Shown piece after piece: positions 1-10,781 of a stretch of 64,000 nucleotides of DNA. The stretch comes from Symbiodinium natans (taxonomy: Eukaryota; Sar; Dinophyceae; Suessiales; Symbiodiniaceae). The stretch spans positions 428,001-492,000 of the forward strand of contig CAJNDS010001669.1 in assembly GCA_905221605.1 (NCBI GenBank). The letters run 5' to 3'. The notes beneath the pieces are model-generated. The model made no database searches. It was not told the origin of the DNA and saw only the letters and a program-made list of their open reading frames with translations. Numbering within the stretch: the first letter of the stretch is position 1; each line of letters begins with the position of its first letter. The translations under genes and the position numbers were made by a program.

Positions 1-1300
1 CTGGCGATTGTATACTGTGATTCCTAAGCAGCCCATAACTCCCTCAATAGCTAAACCCTAACCCTAATCCCCAAACCCTAATAAGCCAGAATCGCTGTTG
101 TTCTTACCCTAAACCTAAACCCTAAACCCTAACCCCTAAACCCTAGTAGGCATATTCCGAACTTACAGGGAATTAAGTGCTCGCGGGCTTGGCAACCTTG
201 GCTCCCGCGTGACAGTGGGCTTCCCAGTTATGTCGCGAACTACCCCCTAAACCCTAAACCCTAAACCCTGAACCCTAAACCCTAAACCCTAAACCCTGAA
301 CCCTAAACCCCAAACCCTTTTCACAAGGGACTCGACTGTTGCCCCTTCTGCCCAGCCCGCCCCCACACCCCAAACTCTGAACCCTAAATCCTAAACCCTA
401 AACCTTTAAAGGCCTTTACATGGGCACCAGCTAGGGATACTTAAAGGGCTCTCCGGGTGCTCCCCAGCAAACTCTTGCAAACCCTTGTTGTTGACCCCGA
501 AATTCTGGGCCCTTTCAGGGTTCGTCAGAAAATCCCTCCCCCCCCCCCTCCCATGGAGAGCTTGAGGCCCCACCAAGAACTCTAAACCCTACGCCCGGTA
601 TGTTGGTTTCCGAAAGTAGGTTACCCTCTTAGGCATCCTTACTACGAGGGAGTCCTACCATTGGGGGGTCTATTTTCGGGGTCGCCCTGGTTTCGTAAAT
701 CCCCAGATGGAGCTTAAGGCCCCAAAGAACCGTAGCTTGATCAAGCCCGAAACCCTTTTCTGCCCTAAAGGCTAGGTTATGGTTTGGGGTTTAGGGTCTA
801 GGTTTAAGGTTAGGGTTTAGGGTCTTTAGGCTTCTCCTGAAGCCCAGTTGCCAAACCGTTTAGGCTTCTGTCTAAACCCTAAACTCCAGGTGACCCTGAA
901 TCCCATGGAAGCATAAACCCTAGCCCTAAACCCTAAACCCTAAACCCTAAACCCTGAACCCTACAGAAGCAAAGCAGGCCCCGCGTGGCCCAGTGAGGCG
1001 CCCTTTGTCTGATGTGGCTGAAGCCGCGTGCCCGTGATGGAGTTGATGGACCTATGAAGGTTTTAGGGGTTTAGGGTTTATTCAGGGTTTAGGGTTTCGG
1101 GTTTAGGGTTTAGGGCTAGGGTTTAGGGTTTATTTAGGGCTTAGGGGAGGAAACTAACTTCCCAGACAGATCAGAATAGCCCTTGAAATTATGGAATCTT
1201 CCTTAAAACATGTAGGGATCCTTATCGTAAACTAAGCGAAAGATTCCCTGATTTAGGGGGCTTGGGCTCTGAGGTTCCGACTTGGGCTTCGAACTTTGCA
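1..1300. other. Telomeric patches in both orientations, no firm gene
   Basis: CCCTAAA patches to about 960 and TTTAGGG from 775-845 and 1,065-1,145. Between them a plus frame at 167-243 (ELSARGLGNLGSRVTVGF after TTACAG|G) is open; nothing else stands out. Confidence 0.6.
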
Positions 1301-1308
1301 GTCAGATC

Positions 1309-1464
1309 TACTTGGAGGTTCGTGGGGCTTACTAACCACTTATGACTGGGCTTATAACCCTACTTGTAATAGGGCTAACCCCTATAAGGCCCTTTAGGGG
1401 TATTGTAAGTGGGGTTAGAAGTACAGGTATAATTGGTTAGTAAGTATCATGAACCTTCAAGTAG
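1309..1464. repeat. MITE-like family A, copy A1
   Basis: Inverted repeat element: CTTGGAGGTTCGTGG at the left, ATGAACCTTCAAGTAG at the right, interior palindromic with ACCACTTATGACTGGG, CTTATAACCCTACTTGTAAT and mirror sequences. The same layout recurs at 28.0 and 30.1 kb. Confidence 0.7.
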
Positions 1465-1679
1465 GGTTTAGGGTAGAACCCTCACCCCTTCAAACTTTTG
1501 CATTCAGGCCTTTTCGAACACTGCCGGGCCTTCAAACTTGAAACCCTAAACCCTAGAAAACTTTCCAGAGAAGTTGCTGAACAGCATAGGCGCTTGAACG
1601 ACTCCAGCGGTGGAATCCACCACTGGGCTGCAAAAGCCCAAAAACCCAAGACCTCAATACTCAATTAGACAAGACATGT

Positions 1680-2600
1680 ACCTTAAATCACAATAAGAGC
1701 CGTACGCCCTAAACCATAAACCCTAAACCCTAAACCCTAAACTCTGAACCCTGAACCCTGAACCCTAACCCCTTTTTCCAAGAGACTTCGCCCGCCTCGA
1801 TAATCCCCTACACCCTCAACCCTCAAACCTCAACCCTAAACCCTAGCCCTAAACCCTAGCCCTAAACCCTAAACCCTAAGCCCTAAGCCCTAAGCCCTAA
1901 ACCCTAAACCCTAAACCCTAAACCCTAAACCCTAAACCCTAAACCCGAGCCCTAAACCCTAAACCTTGAGGCTCCAGCTCACTGCCATATGTGAACTGAA
2001 CCATGGCAGACACGGCCTCGCAAGGCTCAAGGAAGCCCTGTCTCGTTAACGAGGTTGGGCCTTACAAGCCCTCTGGGGTTTAGGGTTTAGGGTTTAAGGT
2101 TTAGGGCTGAGAACTCTATTATAGGCTGTACTCCTTGAATTAAGGGCGGTTGGGCCCCAGGCCATACACTCAGTGGTTTAAGGTTTAGGGTTCACGTTCA
2201 GATGTGTACAAAGAAGTGCATGGATCATGGATACGCAAGGCTCGGACTTTCCGGCCAGGACATCATAGCCCGGATGCAAGTAAAGGGGTCAACCCGAAAC
2301 CCCACATCCCTAGACCCTAAACCCTAAACCCTAACACCGGAAGCTTTCAGCCCGCGGCCGCTTGTGAGCCGCATCCCTTGCCATTTCCCGTGAGTGCGTC
2401 CTTCGCGCGGTGGCGGTCTCGGGTTCAGGGCTTCGGGATTGGCACCTTCCCGGTCCTGCGAGCCGCAGGACAGCAAGTTGACCTTAGCTTGGGTGAAGAT
2501 GGCATGTGGCCTGCAAGAGGTCCTCTCAACAGCTCCTACATGCAAGGATCCCAACGAGCACACTAAACCCCAAACCCCAAACCCCAAACCCTAAACCCTA
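1680..2600. other. Telomeric patches with weak coding islands
   Basis: Arrays at 1,710-1,770 and 1,850-1,970. A plus ATG frame at 2,022-2,079 (MADTASQGSRKPCLVNEVGP) and one at 2,467-2,560 (GQQVDLSLGEDGMWPARG) are open but lack convincing borders. Confidence 0.5.
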
Positions 2601-2670
2601 AACCGTAGCCCTAAACCCTAAACCCTAAACCCCTAAACCCTACACCCTACACCCTAAACCCTAAAACCTA

Positions 2671-2748
2671 GAGTGGGTTGAGGCCGAGGAGTCTGCCAGC
2701 GTGCTGCTATCCGGCGCGGCACGGAATATGCGCCTCGCTGTAGTGCAG
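2671..2748 (+). CDS. Exon-like island WVEAEESASVLLSG
   Basis: Reads EWVEAEESASVLLSGAARNM then RLAVVQ; ends GTGCAG|GCAGTGG, a GC-type donor. Telomeric C-strand patches on both sides. Product unknown. Confidence 0.45.
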
Positions 2749-3681
2749 GCAGTGGCGGGGTCACATCGACTGGAGTTTCTAAGGGTAGTTTCATGGGCCC
2801 TAACCCTAAGCCCTAAACCCTAAACCCGCAAGCAAACATCCCGTCTGAGCCAGCTGCACGTCGCCCATGAAACCAATGAAACCATGCGCCTGAGCCTGGG
2901 CACACAATATGGGGGTTTATGGCCTCTAAGGGACCCGGAGCATGGACCCCCAAACAGTAGGATCCCCTTCTACTAAGGACCCCAAGAAGGTACCCCTAAA
3001 CCCTAAACCCTAAACCCCAAACCCTAAACCCTAAACCCTAAACCCCAAACCCTAAACCCTAAACCCCCATATGCGAGCATCACCTGCTTCAGACTTGTCA
3101 CGTTTTGTCAGCCTCAGTGGGTCCCAGGTCTGCCCGTGCATTTGGGGCCTATCCCCCACTTTGGAGTAGACTCGTTCAGGGTTTAGGGTTTAGCGTTTCG
3201 GGTTTAGGGGTAGACCCTGGAAAAAGTATATACTTTCTAGGTATAAGTAGCTATAATAGGAACCCAGAACCAAAAAAACATTAATAGTATAGTAGTCCAA
3301 AACCCGGAAGCACTTGCTCACCAGCCCAGCTTAGTGCAGCCCGACCGCGATGTCGTCTTGGCGTAGCAGGATGTGAGCCTTCAGTAACTGGTTCTAGCAG
3401 GGAATTCGGGGTGTTAGGTCTTTTACATCTCCGGAGAAGCCTTTTGAGGGCCTTGATAGGCAGCGGAATTGCCTCCCTGCTAAACCCTACACCCTATTCT
3501 TGCTTCCGAACCATTGCAAACCTAAACCCTAAACCCTACACCCTAAATCCGAAATTCCCTGCTAAGAATCCGTCCCTAAACCCCAAACCCGAAACCCTAA
3601 ACCCCGAAGAAGCAGAAGAGAGGCAAAGCCCAGTCCCTTGGCTGTTTCGGCTCATCCTTCTCCTTTAGCTCATGCTTCTAG

Positions 3682-3786
3682 GGTTTAGGGTTTAGGTTTA
3701 GGGTTTAGGGTTTAGGGTTTAGGGTTTAGGGTTTAGGGTTTAGGGTTTAGGGTTTAGGGTTTAGGGTTTAGGGTTTAGGGTTTAGG
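3682..3786 (+). repeat. TTTAGGG array
   Basis: About 15 units, one of them six bases long; homogeneous, followed by GGCTGATCAAAGC. Confidence 0.95.
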
Positions 3787-3896
3787 GGGCTGATCAAAGC
3801 AAGGGAGCCAAGTTGTGGTCCCTTAAAGGAAGGAACTGGAAATAATGGATCACTACATGATTGAAGCAGCACAAACATAAACATTACATCTTAGAT

Positions 3897-3899
3897 ATA

Positions 3900-3930
<31 letters not shown>

Positions 3931-3971
3931 TACTATATACATGTATACATATCTATATATACACACACACA
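3897..3971. repeat. AT/GATA/CA microsatellite
   Basis: (TA)n, (GATA)n and (CA)n in series. Confidence 0.9.
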
Positions 3972-4063
3972 CTATTCAAACAAAAGGCCAGTAACGTGCG
4001 CCGAGCTGCGATGATAAGGGGCGCTGCTCTCCCCCACCTATGTCACGCTAGAGCCTTTAAAAG

Positions 4064-4159
4064 CTACTATTCGTTTAAGAACCCCCAAAAATTAATCCCT
4101 ATATTACCCTTATAAGGAAATTAATCAATTTTTTTGGGGGTTCTTAAGCAATTGGTAGT
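4064..4159. repeat. MITE-like family C, copy C1
   Basis: GCTACTATTCGTTTAAGAAC CCCC ... GGGGGTTCTTAAGCAATTGGTAG. Interior has ATCCCTATATTACCCTTATAAGG. Confidence 0.7.
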
Positions 4160-4316
4160 AAGTCAGGTGCTCAAGATGCAGCTGCAAAGCAATAAAACAG
4201 CTAGCGCAATGCCTGCTCATGGTCAATGGACAAGGAAGGAACTTTGGGGTTCGTAGGAGAGACTGCAGGGGCATAACTGAGTGTTTAGGGTTTAGGGTTT
4301 AGGGTTCGTATCACAG

Positions 4317-4400
4317 ACGGGCATCGTGTGCGTAGGCGCCGCGCTCCCAGCAATATCTTGTTGCTGTCCGACAGAACACGGTCGGCGAGCGAAGCCTGCC
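4317..4400 (+). CDS. Exon-like island GHRVRRRRAPSNILLLSD
   Basis: After GTATCACAG|ACGGG the frame reads GHRVRRRRAPSNILLLSDRT then RSASEACQSP. Upstream are three TTTAGGG units. Product unknown. Confidence 0.4.
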
Positions 4401-4667
4401 AGAGCCCAAAGCCCCTTAAGTAAACCCTAAACCCTAACTCCCAAAACCCTCCCTAAACCCTAACTCCCAAAGCCCCTTATATAAGTAAACTCTAAACCCT
4501 TTTGCATCCAGGCCTCTTCGAACACTGCCGGGAAACACCAACTAAGACACTGAGACACTGAGGCGGAGGCAAGGTACAGCATTGACTGACTGTCACCCAC
4601 CCATGCAAGAACAAATGTCTCGCACGCGCCCATCTGAAACAACATCAGGAAACACCAGACCCGACAT

Positions 4668-5376
4668 TCAATCATCTTGACTGAAGTCGATACAAGCGAG
4701 ATCAGGCGAACACTCACTAGAAGCACTCAACCCAACCTGCAAATCCATCGCCATCGAATGGTTTCTTCGTTCTTCACTTCTGTGAGAGCGTTCCTCCCTC
4801 CGCTTCTGCTTCTGAGCTTGTCGAAGGAGACGGTGCCGCTCTTTCAATGTTTGAAGATCAACTGTAGATCTCCAGTATGGTGCTGTGCACGGACCATCAC
4901 GTTGCTGAAGTGGGTCTGACGCACGGTGCGAAACATGTGCATGGCTAGGGCTTCCAGAAGCTTGCCGGTGTGGGGAAATCGCTTGCTGGCCTTCCAGAGC
5001 GCATAGGCGTTCCTGCAACCCCACACAGGATTTTCAGGACGGCATCGTATTGCTGCTGCAATCGGTGCACCAAGTTCTCACACTCTTGTCTTGTTATGAC
5101 CTCCAAATCAGTTTGCGATCCAGTGGAATAAACAGGGATGGTTATGCCGCCGTCGACGCGTTGTGGCTGCAACGACTCGGTTCTATGATGGACTTCGGTC
5201 TCTTGCAAGGCCTTGTACAAGGATACAGTGCGAGCTTGGCCTGACTCGACTGGCTTCACCAAAACATGCAGAGCCGATGCCAAGCACCCTGTGATCGAAT
5301 GATCCCCGATAGATCGTCGAGACAATCGGAGTGAGAAGGCGATGCAGGAAATGAGCTTGCGACGATCAGAATCCAT
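4668..5376 (-). CDS. Coding block with ATG and two frame changes, function unknown
   Basis: Starts at a true ATG (5374-5376): MDSDRRKLISCIAFSLRLSR, then a Gln-rich helix LVHRLQQQYDAVLKIL. Near 5,030 coding character moves to a second frame (RNAYALWKASKRFPHTGKLL, MFRTVRQTHFSNVMV), and near 4,870 to a third with a basic coiled-coil LKERHRLLRQAQKQKRREE, ending in a stop at 4,668. The whole reads like one soluble, helix-rich protein of about 230 residues broken by two single-base shifts, or three exons with tiny introns. There are no telomeric repeats inside. No family recognised. Confidence 0.45.
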
Positions 5377-5443
5377 TGCAGCTGTACAGTTGAATCTAAT
5401 TCAGGGTTTGCCGTTTAGGCCTCGTAGCAAAGTGGCACTTGAG

Positions 5444-5456
5444 CCGTAGCCATTTT
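5444..5456 (+). other. Spliced-leader-like 13-mer (DinoSL remnant?)
   Basis: CCGTAGCCATTTT matches the first 13 nt after the variable base of the dinoflagellate trans-spliced leader, known from the literature. It is preceded by CTTGAG and followed by AAACTC rather than GGCTCAAG, so only part of the leader is present. Confidence 0.4.
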
Positions 5457-6079
5457 AAACTCTAAACCCTAACTCCCAAAACCCTATCGCACACCCTAAG
5501 CCCCAAACCCTGACTCGTCATGTCGAACCCCATATACCAGAATGATAGACTCCGAACCGAAAACCCCGAAACCTTTCAGGAATCTGTCTTCAGTCAGAGT
5601 GGGGCCTTAGAGGGAAGACCTGCTCCTGAATTGGGGGTCACCTTCGGTGGGGTTTCCATAATAGCGCCAAACCCTCCCACCCCTAAACCCTTTTGAACCC
5701 TAAACAGTCAGGGTTTTGGGCTTAGGCGATCCGACATCGAGACTTGGTTGCTCTTTATGAAATTAGAGGAACCCTCCAACCATAAACCCTAAAACCCTAA
5801 CCAAAACTCATAAAGTGCTAAAGTTGTAGCAAAGTCCCACCTAGTAATATTCAGGGTTTAGGGCTTCGGGGATCCGACATCGAGAGGGGAGAAGGTGTTT
5901 AGATCTCCCCTTGTCGGCCTGTGCAGGTGGGTGAACCACATTGGCAGGGATCAGCGTTTGGGACTGAGGGGTGTTGGGACTCAGGAATGAGGGTTTAGGG
6001 TTTAGGGCTGCGGGCGGCAAGAAGATGGTAGGAGGGGATGGACCTGAGCCCCAAACGCTATTCCACTCTACCGAGACAC

Positions 6080-6166
6080 CCTAAACCCTAAACCCTAAAC
6101 CCTAAACCCTAAACCCTAAACCCTAAACCCTAAACCCTAAACCCTAAACCCTAAACCCTAAACCCT
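6080..6166 (-). repeat. CCCTAAA array
   Basis: About 12 perfect units. A TTTAGGG array in opposite orientation follows at 6,266-6,374, so the two face each other about 100 bp apart. Confidence 0.95.
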
Positions 6167-6265
6167 GAGCCATGCCGGGGCCTGCTGAATTTGCAGCATC
6201 CTTTCAGGCGGCAATCTGTGTCACTTGGGTTGGGGGGCCGGGGAGGGGGGCGGGGTGGTTTATGG

Positions 6266-6374
6266 TCTATAGGGTTTAGGGTTTAGGGTTTAGGGTTTAG
6301 GGTTTAGGGTTTAGGTTTAGGGTTTAGGGTTTAGGGTTTAGGGTTTAGGGTTTAGGGTTTAGGGTTTAGGGTTT
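6266..6374 (+). repeat. TTTAGGG array
   Basis: About 15 units, adjoining GGGGGGCGGGG sequence upstream; potential to form G-quadruplexes with it. Confidence 0.95.
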
Positions 6375-6375
6375 T

Positions 6376-6514
6376 TGTGGAGCAGGGGCGGAAGCATGAA
6401 AAACATATTGCAGCACTTGCAGCCCGCGAACTCTAAAACTTGTGGGAGTTGAGAGGGTTCCCACGGTTGCACAGAAGCTGCCTCCAGTACTGTTTGCAGT
6501 CCTAGATGTTTGGC
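6376..6514 (-). CDS. Exon-like island KHLGLQTVLEAASV
   Basis: Begins after GGTTTAG|GCC, a telomeric acceptor, and stays open for 45 codons: AKHLGLQTVLEAASVQPWEP and QVLEFAGCKCCNMFFMLPP. The preceding island ends FNKHL; KHL is repeated because of the 9-bp duplication around the array. Confidence 0.45.
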
Positions 6515-6566
6515 CTAAACCCTAAACCCTAAACCCTAAACCCTAAACCCTAAACCCTAAACCCTA
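6513..6566 (-). repeat. CCCTAAA array with AGATGTTTG on both sides
   Basis: Seven to eight units between AGATGTTTG at 6,504-6,512 and again at 6,567-6,575, a 9-bp flanking duplication. On the minus strand it separates two open coding frames. Confidence 0.85.
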
Positions 6567-6673
6567 AGATGTTTGTTGAACGCATGTGTTGAAGAGCTCT
6601 TGGCCCCAGGCTGCCCTTGACGCACATAGTTCCCCAACCCCAGCTGCGTGTCCACCACCTCGGCAAGATTGTG
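6566..6673 (-). CDS. Exon-like island NLAEVVDTQLGLGNYV
   Basis: Reads HNLAEVVDTQLGLGNYVRQG then QPGAKSSSTHAFNKHL, running into CTTAGG|GTTTAGGG at its 3' end. Confidence 0.5.
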
Positions 6674-6978
6674 TAGGGTTTAGGGTTTAGGGTTTAGGGT
6701 TTAGGGTTTAGGGTTTAGGGTATAGGGTTTAGGGTTCGAGCTTTGTAGGTACAAGCTGCGTGCGAAGGCCCACCCTATCTTCGTTCTGTTGATCTTGAAT
6801 CTTGACCTGGAGCATAAGCCCTACTTTGAAGTAAACCCTGGATGAAAGCATATACTTTTCAGGGATAGGTAGCTGCAATAGGAACCCTGAACCAAGAACA
6901 AGTATTAAAGTATGATACTCCAAAACCCAGTAAAAAGCAACTTCTGACCGTTTGCTTACTGATCGCCTGGTTGGTAGA

Positions 6979-7110
6979 GGGTTTAGGGTTTAGGGGGTAG
7001 GGTTTGGGGTTTGGGGTTTGGGGTTTTGGGTTTTGGGTTTTGGGTTTGGGGTTTGGGGTTTGGGGTTTGGGGTTTAGGGTTTAGGGCTTAGGGTTTAGGG
7101 TTTAGGGGTT
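6979..7110 (+). repeat. Variant telomeric array (TTTGGGG/TTTTGGG)
   Basis: Blocks of TTTGGGG and TTTTGGG sit between ordinary TTTAGGG units, showing local spread of variants. Confidence 0.9.
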
Positions 7111-7264
7111 GGCAGCATCTCTGGGGCGACGGCTAGCTGCTGGTTGATGACGATGCTGGCCCTGTTCTTGACCTGCAGGGCAAGATCAGAAGCTGGTGCA
7201 GAACGCTTGTTCCGTGTCATTGTTGCTCGGGCGCGGCGATCGCGCGTGAGATGTTTCCATGCGC
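7110..7264 (-). CDS. Exon-like island after a telomeric intron
   Basis: Acceptor GGTCTAG|GCGCATGG. One frame runs 50 codons (TMTRNKRSAPASDLALQVKN, SIVINQQLAVAPEML). A second, in phase with the upstream exon, reads METSHARSPRPSNNDTEQAF and stops at a TGA; that would be a C-terminus. Confidence 0.45.
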
Positions 7265-7265
7265 C

Positions 7266-7367
7266 TAGACCCTAAACCCTAAACCCTAAACCCTAAACCC
7301 TAAACCCTAAACCCTAAACCCTAAACCCTAAACCCTAAACCCTAACCCTAAACCCTAAACCCTAAAC
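7266..7367 (-). repeat. CCCTAAA array forming an intron between two exons
   Basis: On the minus strand the exon 7,368-7,468 ends GGGAAG|GTTTAGGG and the next open frame starts after GGGTCTAG|GCGCATGG, so the whole gap is telomeric repeat with its own splice signals. Confidence 0.8.
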
Positions 7368-7468
7368 CTTCCCTCCAGCGCAGCCTTGGACATGCTGAAG
7401 CCAACGAGCACCCAGGTGTCGTAGGGCATGAGAACCGCATTCGAGTAGATCTCGTTGCATCCGCTGAC
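7368..7468 (-). CDS. Exon VSGCNEIYSNAVLMPYD
   Basis: Acceptor CTCCTCGCAG|GTC with pyrimidines; reads VSGCNEIYSNAVLMPYDTWV then LVGFSMSKAALEG; ends GGGAAG|GTTTAGGG in a telomeric array. It begins in phase 0, as the exon at 8,324-8,402 demands. Product unknown. Confidence 0.6.
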
Positions 7469-7934
7469 CTGCGAGGAGGGTTAGGGTTTAGGGTTTATAG
7501 GGTTTATAGGGTTTATAGGGTTTAGGGTTTCGGGTTTGACCGGCAAAGAAGGGTTCGGGCGTCCCCGGGACTCCAGTACCCCCGTTAACTAAGGAATACT
7601 GACTCATATCCGAGGAGTCCTTAGCTCTCCCGAGACCCCAACATCCACACGCCAGGTTTAGGGTTAGGGCTTATAGGGCTTAGGGTGTAGGGTTTAGGTT
7701 GTGGGGCGGCAGAGGGGGGGAGGGGGAAGGGTGTGCGTGTTTACATGGGTCCTTGGCTTTGCAGGGATCACAAGGTGTCTAAAAGCTTCCCCAACAAAGG
7801 GCCCATAGCAAGGGACCATGCAACCAATCGAAGATTCTCAACCAAGGCCTGGGCCACGAGGGCCTAGTTTAGGGCTCGGGGCTCAGGGCTCAGGGCTTAG
7901 GGTTTATATAGGGTTTAGTTCGTAGGGTCCGGCT

Positions 7935-7991
7935 GAGGAATATCCAATTTGAGATTCTGTTGATGATGTGCGGCATATTCCTTGGTGACAG
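7935..7991 (+). CDS. Exon-like island NIQFEILLMMCGIFLGD
   Basis: GCTGAG|GAATATCC to GGTGACAG|GCAGCTG (GC donor). The only nearby plus-strand coding candidate; could be chance. Confidence 0.3.
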
Positions 7992-8323
7992 GCAGCTGTG
8001 CCCTCTGGCTACTGCCCACGCCCCCAACCCGAAACCCTAATTGCAAACCCAGAGAGCCCCCCAAACCAACTAAGGAACATACCTTAAACTGTATATAAGA
8101 CCAGTCGTATGATTTAAAGTCTGCTCCTCAATTAACTGCACCATTCATTGTCGGGATACTATAAAAATGATCATGTTTGTTCCTTGTTGGGTTTAAGTAT
8201 TCATACAAGTGTAAAATGATTTTCAACAATGACCCAGTTAAGGGGCACTCCTGGGGAACCTTGAAGCTTCTAAACCCCAACCCTAAACCCTAAACCCTAA
8301 ACCCTGAACCCTAAACCCTAAAC

Positions 8324-8402
8324 CTGAAACTCATCCTTTGAGAGCACGACGTGGTCGGTCCAGGACAGTCGAAGCTGCCGGTTGGACGTTGACCATTCGT
8401 GC
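8324..8402 (-). CDS. Exon HEWSTSNRQLRLSW
   Basis: Acceptor GATGGCAG|G, reads HEWSTSNRQLRLSWTDHVVL then SKDEFQ, donor TTTCAG|GTTTAGGG, the first unit of a telomeric patch. Phase 0 at its end matches the next exon downstream. Confidence 0.6.
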
Positions 8403-8734
8403 CTGCCATCTGGTCCCAAGAGTATCCCAGAAATAAAAAGGGTTTAGGGTTAAGGGTTAAGGGTTTAGGGCGGCTTAAACAAAGGAATTTTCCTTCATTC
8501 AAGGGTCTTGTGACAAGTCTTGTGCCAATATCTCCAAGGGGTCCTGATATGATATGGGGACCATTCCCTTATCACAGGGTAGTGGAGATTCTGGGTGCAT
8601 TGCCAAATCCCTTCATTAAGGAATATACTACACCTTTAACCAAACTGAGGGGCCCTCACTAGGACTTAGAGTGCATTCCTTGCTTATGCGGTGTTGGGCT
8701 GCATATCGCCAACATGTCTCAACAGTGCAGACAA

Positions 8735-8858
8735 GAGCCCAATAGCCTTGCAATGAGGAATATTCCCGAAATGACCCTATATAAACCCTAAACCCTAACC
8801 CTAAACCCTAAACCCTAAGGTAGAACCATTCCTTAGCTAAGGGGCATTGGAGCGTCCG
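8735..8858. repeat. MITE-like family B copy with telomeric interior
   Basis: AGAGCCCAATAGCCTTGCAAT ... ATTCCTTAGCTAAGGGGCATTGG; five CCCTAAA-type units have entered between the two arms. Confidence 0.5.
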
Positions 8859-8945
8859 GGTATCATCTCTGCTCCCCGCACATTCTGCCTATGCGTACGT
8901 CTCGACAGCGCAAAACCCTTTAGGGTTTAGGGTTTAGGGTGACAG

Positions 8946-9062
8946 GCTTTGCTGATTTGTGTTGTGACGGTGCAGCCCTCAGTGACATAAGCGCATCTGG
9001 AACTCGCGGCAGAGGAGATTTCCTGTACACTGCATATCGGGAGGCTCAACTAAGCTCTCGCA
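8946..9062 (+). CDS. Exon-like island GFADLCCDGAALSDIS
   Basis: Acceptor GGTGACAG|GC right after three TTTAGGG units; 38 codons with GFADLCCDGAALSDISASGT and GRGDFLYTAYREAQLSS. Runs into a CA microsatellite. Confidence 0.5.
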
Positions 9063-9267
9063 CACACACACACACACAGAAAGGCCAAAAACCTGAATGA
9101 AGGAGTACGCCTTAAACTATATAAGGATCCTTGGTCTGATTTTGGTACTGTATTCTTGCATTAGGGGGTATCGGGCTCCCTGGGCACACCAGCATGAGCG
9201 CAGAACGAACCCCGGAGAGTCGAACAAGGGCCTTGTCCTCAAACCTTAGGGTTTAGGGTTTAGGGTT

Positions 9268-9357
9268 TCCCCCTTTGTCTAACAGTCCTTACTAGGGGGG
9301 GGGGGGGGGGGGTACCACAATCCCTGTTAAGGACTGTTATGATAAAGGGGAACATCC
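9268..9357. repeat. Hairpin element family D, copy D1, with poly-G core
   Basis: CCCCCTTTGTCTAACAGTCCTTA, poly-G, then TAAGGACTGTTATGATAAAGG GGAACATCCC. Confidence 0.6.
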
Positions 9358-9372
9358 CAACCTACCCCGGAG

Positions 9373-9438
9373 GTTCAAAACCAAGCCGTCGAGCACATGA
9401 AGAAGGCCCATCCCCTGCTGCTGGTTGCACCTGCCAAG
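9373..9438 (+). CDS. Exon VQNQAVEHMKKAHPLLL
   Basis: CGGAG|GTTCAAAAC to GCCAAG|GTTAGGGTT; exactly 22 codons, VQNQAVEHMKKAHPLLLVAP AK. The donor is the first, slightly shortened telomeric unit. Confidence 0.55.
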
Positions 9439-9566
9439 GTTAGGGTTTAGGGTTTGGGGATTTGGGGGTTTGGGGGTTTGGGGGTTTAGGGGTTTGGGGG
9501 TTTGGGTGTTTAGGGGTTTAGGGGTTTGGGGGTTTGGGGGTTTAGGGGTTTAGGGTTTGGGGTTCC
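9439..9566 (+). repeat. Variant array TTTGGGGG/TTTAGGGG
   Basis: About 15 eight-base units; its first unit supplies the GT of the donor AAG|GTTAGGG of the upstream exon. Confidence 0.9.
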
Positions 9567-9847
9567 GTTTTTTGGTTGGGGTTCAGGGTTAAAGTTTATG
9601 GATTAGAGGGATTCGGTTGCAAGGCTTTCATTGAGGGTTGCTGAAGGTTTAAGTTTTAAGGCCCCTTTTCGGGGGCTCGATTTTGGGGTTTTGGGACCTA
9701 GTCTTGGTTGGCAGACGAACAATCGAACGATAGGCAGACATTGTGAAACAATCAAGCACATGACGAGAGAGCCAAACAAAGAAGCACATATCCTTGTTTC
9801 TCAATTCTCTCATCCATTTCAAGGATACTGTCGAATAGTTTCAACAA

Positions 9848-9870
9848 GAAAGAGAGAGAGAAAGAGAGAG

Positions 9871-9910
<40 letters not shown>

Positions 9911-9912
9911 CT
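9848..9912. repeat. GA microsatellite
   Basis: (GA)n with AAAG interruptions. Confidence 0.9.
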
Positions 9913-10466
9913 ATCAAGAACAAACAAAGAAATGAGGGTTGGGGGGATCAGGGTGCAGGGCTTAGGCTTTGGGACTAGACGTGTCGACGTGCGTCGAGTG
10001 CGTGAATCGACGGTTCACGACGGCCCAAACTTGCGCACAGCTTGGAGCGAGCCAGTGTTTAGGGTTTCGGTGGATTTGGGGGGGGGGGGGGGGGGGGGGG
10101 AACTGACCTAAACCCTAAACAATGAACTCTAAACCCTAAATCTCAAATCCTAAACCCTCAACCCAGGATTGAGATCTCAGGCCCAAGTACCCTAGTCCCG
10201 CTTCACTTCTGACGCACATCACGACCATGTGAACCTCAGCACCTCAACAGTCAGAATAAGACTCCTCATGAAGTTAAGGAGATACTAGACCCAAGAGTAA
10301 CCCAGGAATAACATGCGTGCCCTTTCTGGTTCAAAGGGGCTTGAAAGGGAACCTTAGCCCTAAAGCAGGGAGTATGGGCCGACTCTGAGTCCTAGGATAG
10401 TATTCTTCAAACAAGCAGTCTTGGGCTTTCAGGGGTTCCTATAGGCCCATCATACCCTGAAGACAG

Positions 10467-10534
10467 GGCGGCGGCACATCCACTAAACTTGGTGGACGCG
10501 ATCGTCTTCATGGACCTGCTTACAGCAGAGTCAG
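10467..10534 (+). CDS. Exon-like island LNLVDAIVFMDLLTAE
   Basis: GAAGACAG|GGCG to GAGTCAG|GCGCCT (GC donor). Reads AAAHPLNLVDAIVFMDLLTA. Confidence 0.45.
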
Positions 10535-10639
10535 GCGCCTGCGCTTTTTCATTATTCTCTCTCTCTCTATATATATATAGATAGATAGATAGATAGATAG
10601 CAGACCCAAAGACCCTTTTTTTGCAAGCCGAAAACCCTA

Positions 10640-10733
10640 AGCCGTAGATCTAACGTGCTGCTCCGCAGCGCGGAGGACGCTGGAAAGTAGCTGTCGGGCA
10701 TGCTCGGCACAAAGACCCACGTACCTGTCCAGG
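10640..10733 (-). CDS. Exon-like island RYVGLCAEHARQLLSS
   Basis: Minus frame DRYVGLCAEHARQLLSSVLR then AAEQHVRSTA; GGACAG|GTACGTGGG at its start also resembles a strong donor for another frame. The plus strand is open too. Confidence 0.35.
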
Positions 10734-10781
10734 GTTTAGGGTTTAGGGTTTAGGGTATAGGGATTCTTTGGGATGCTCGCC

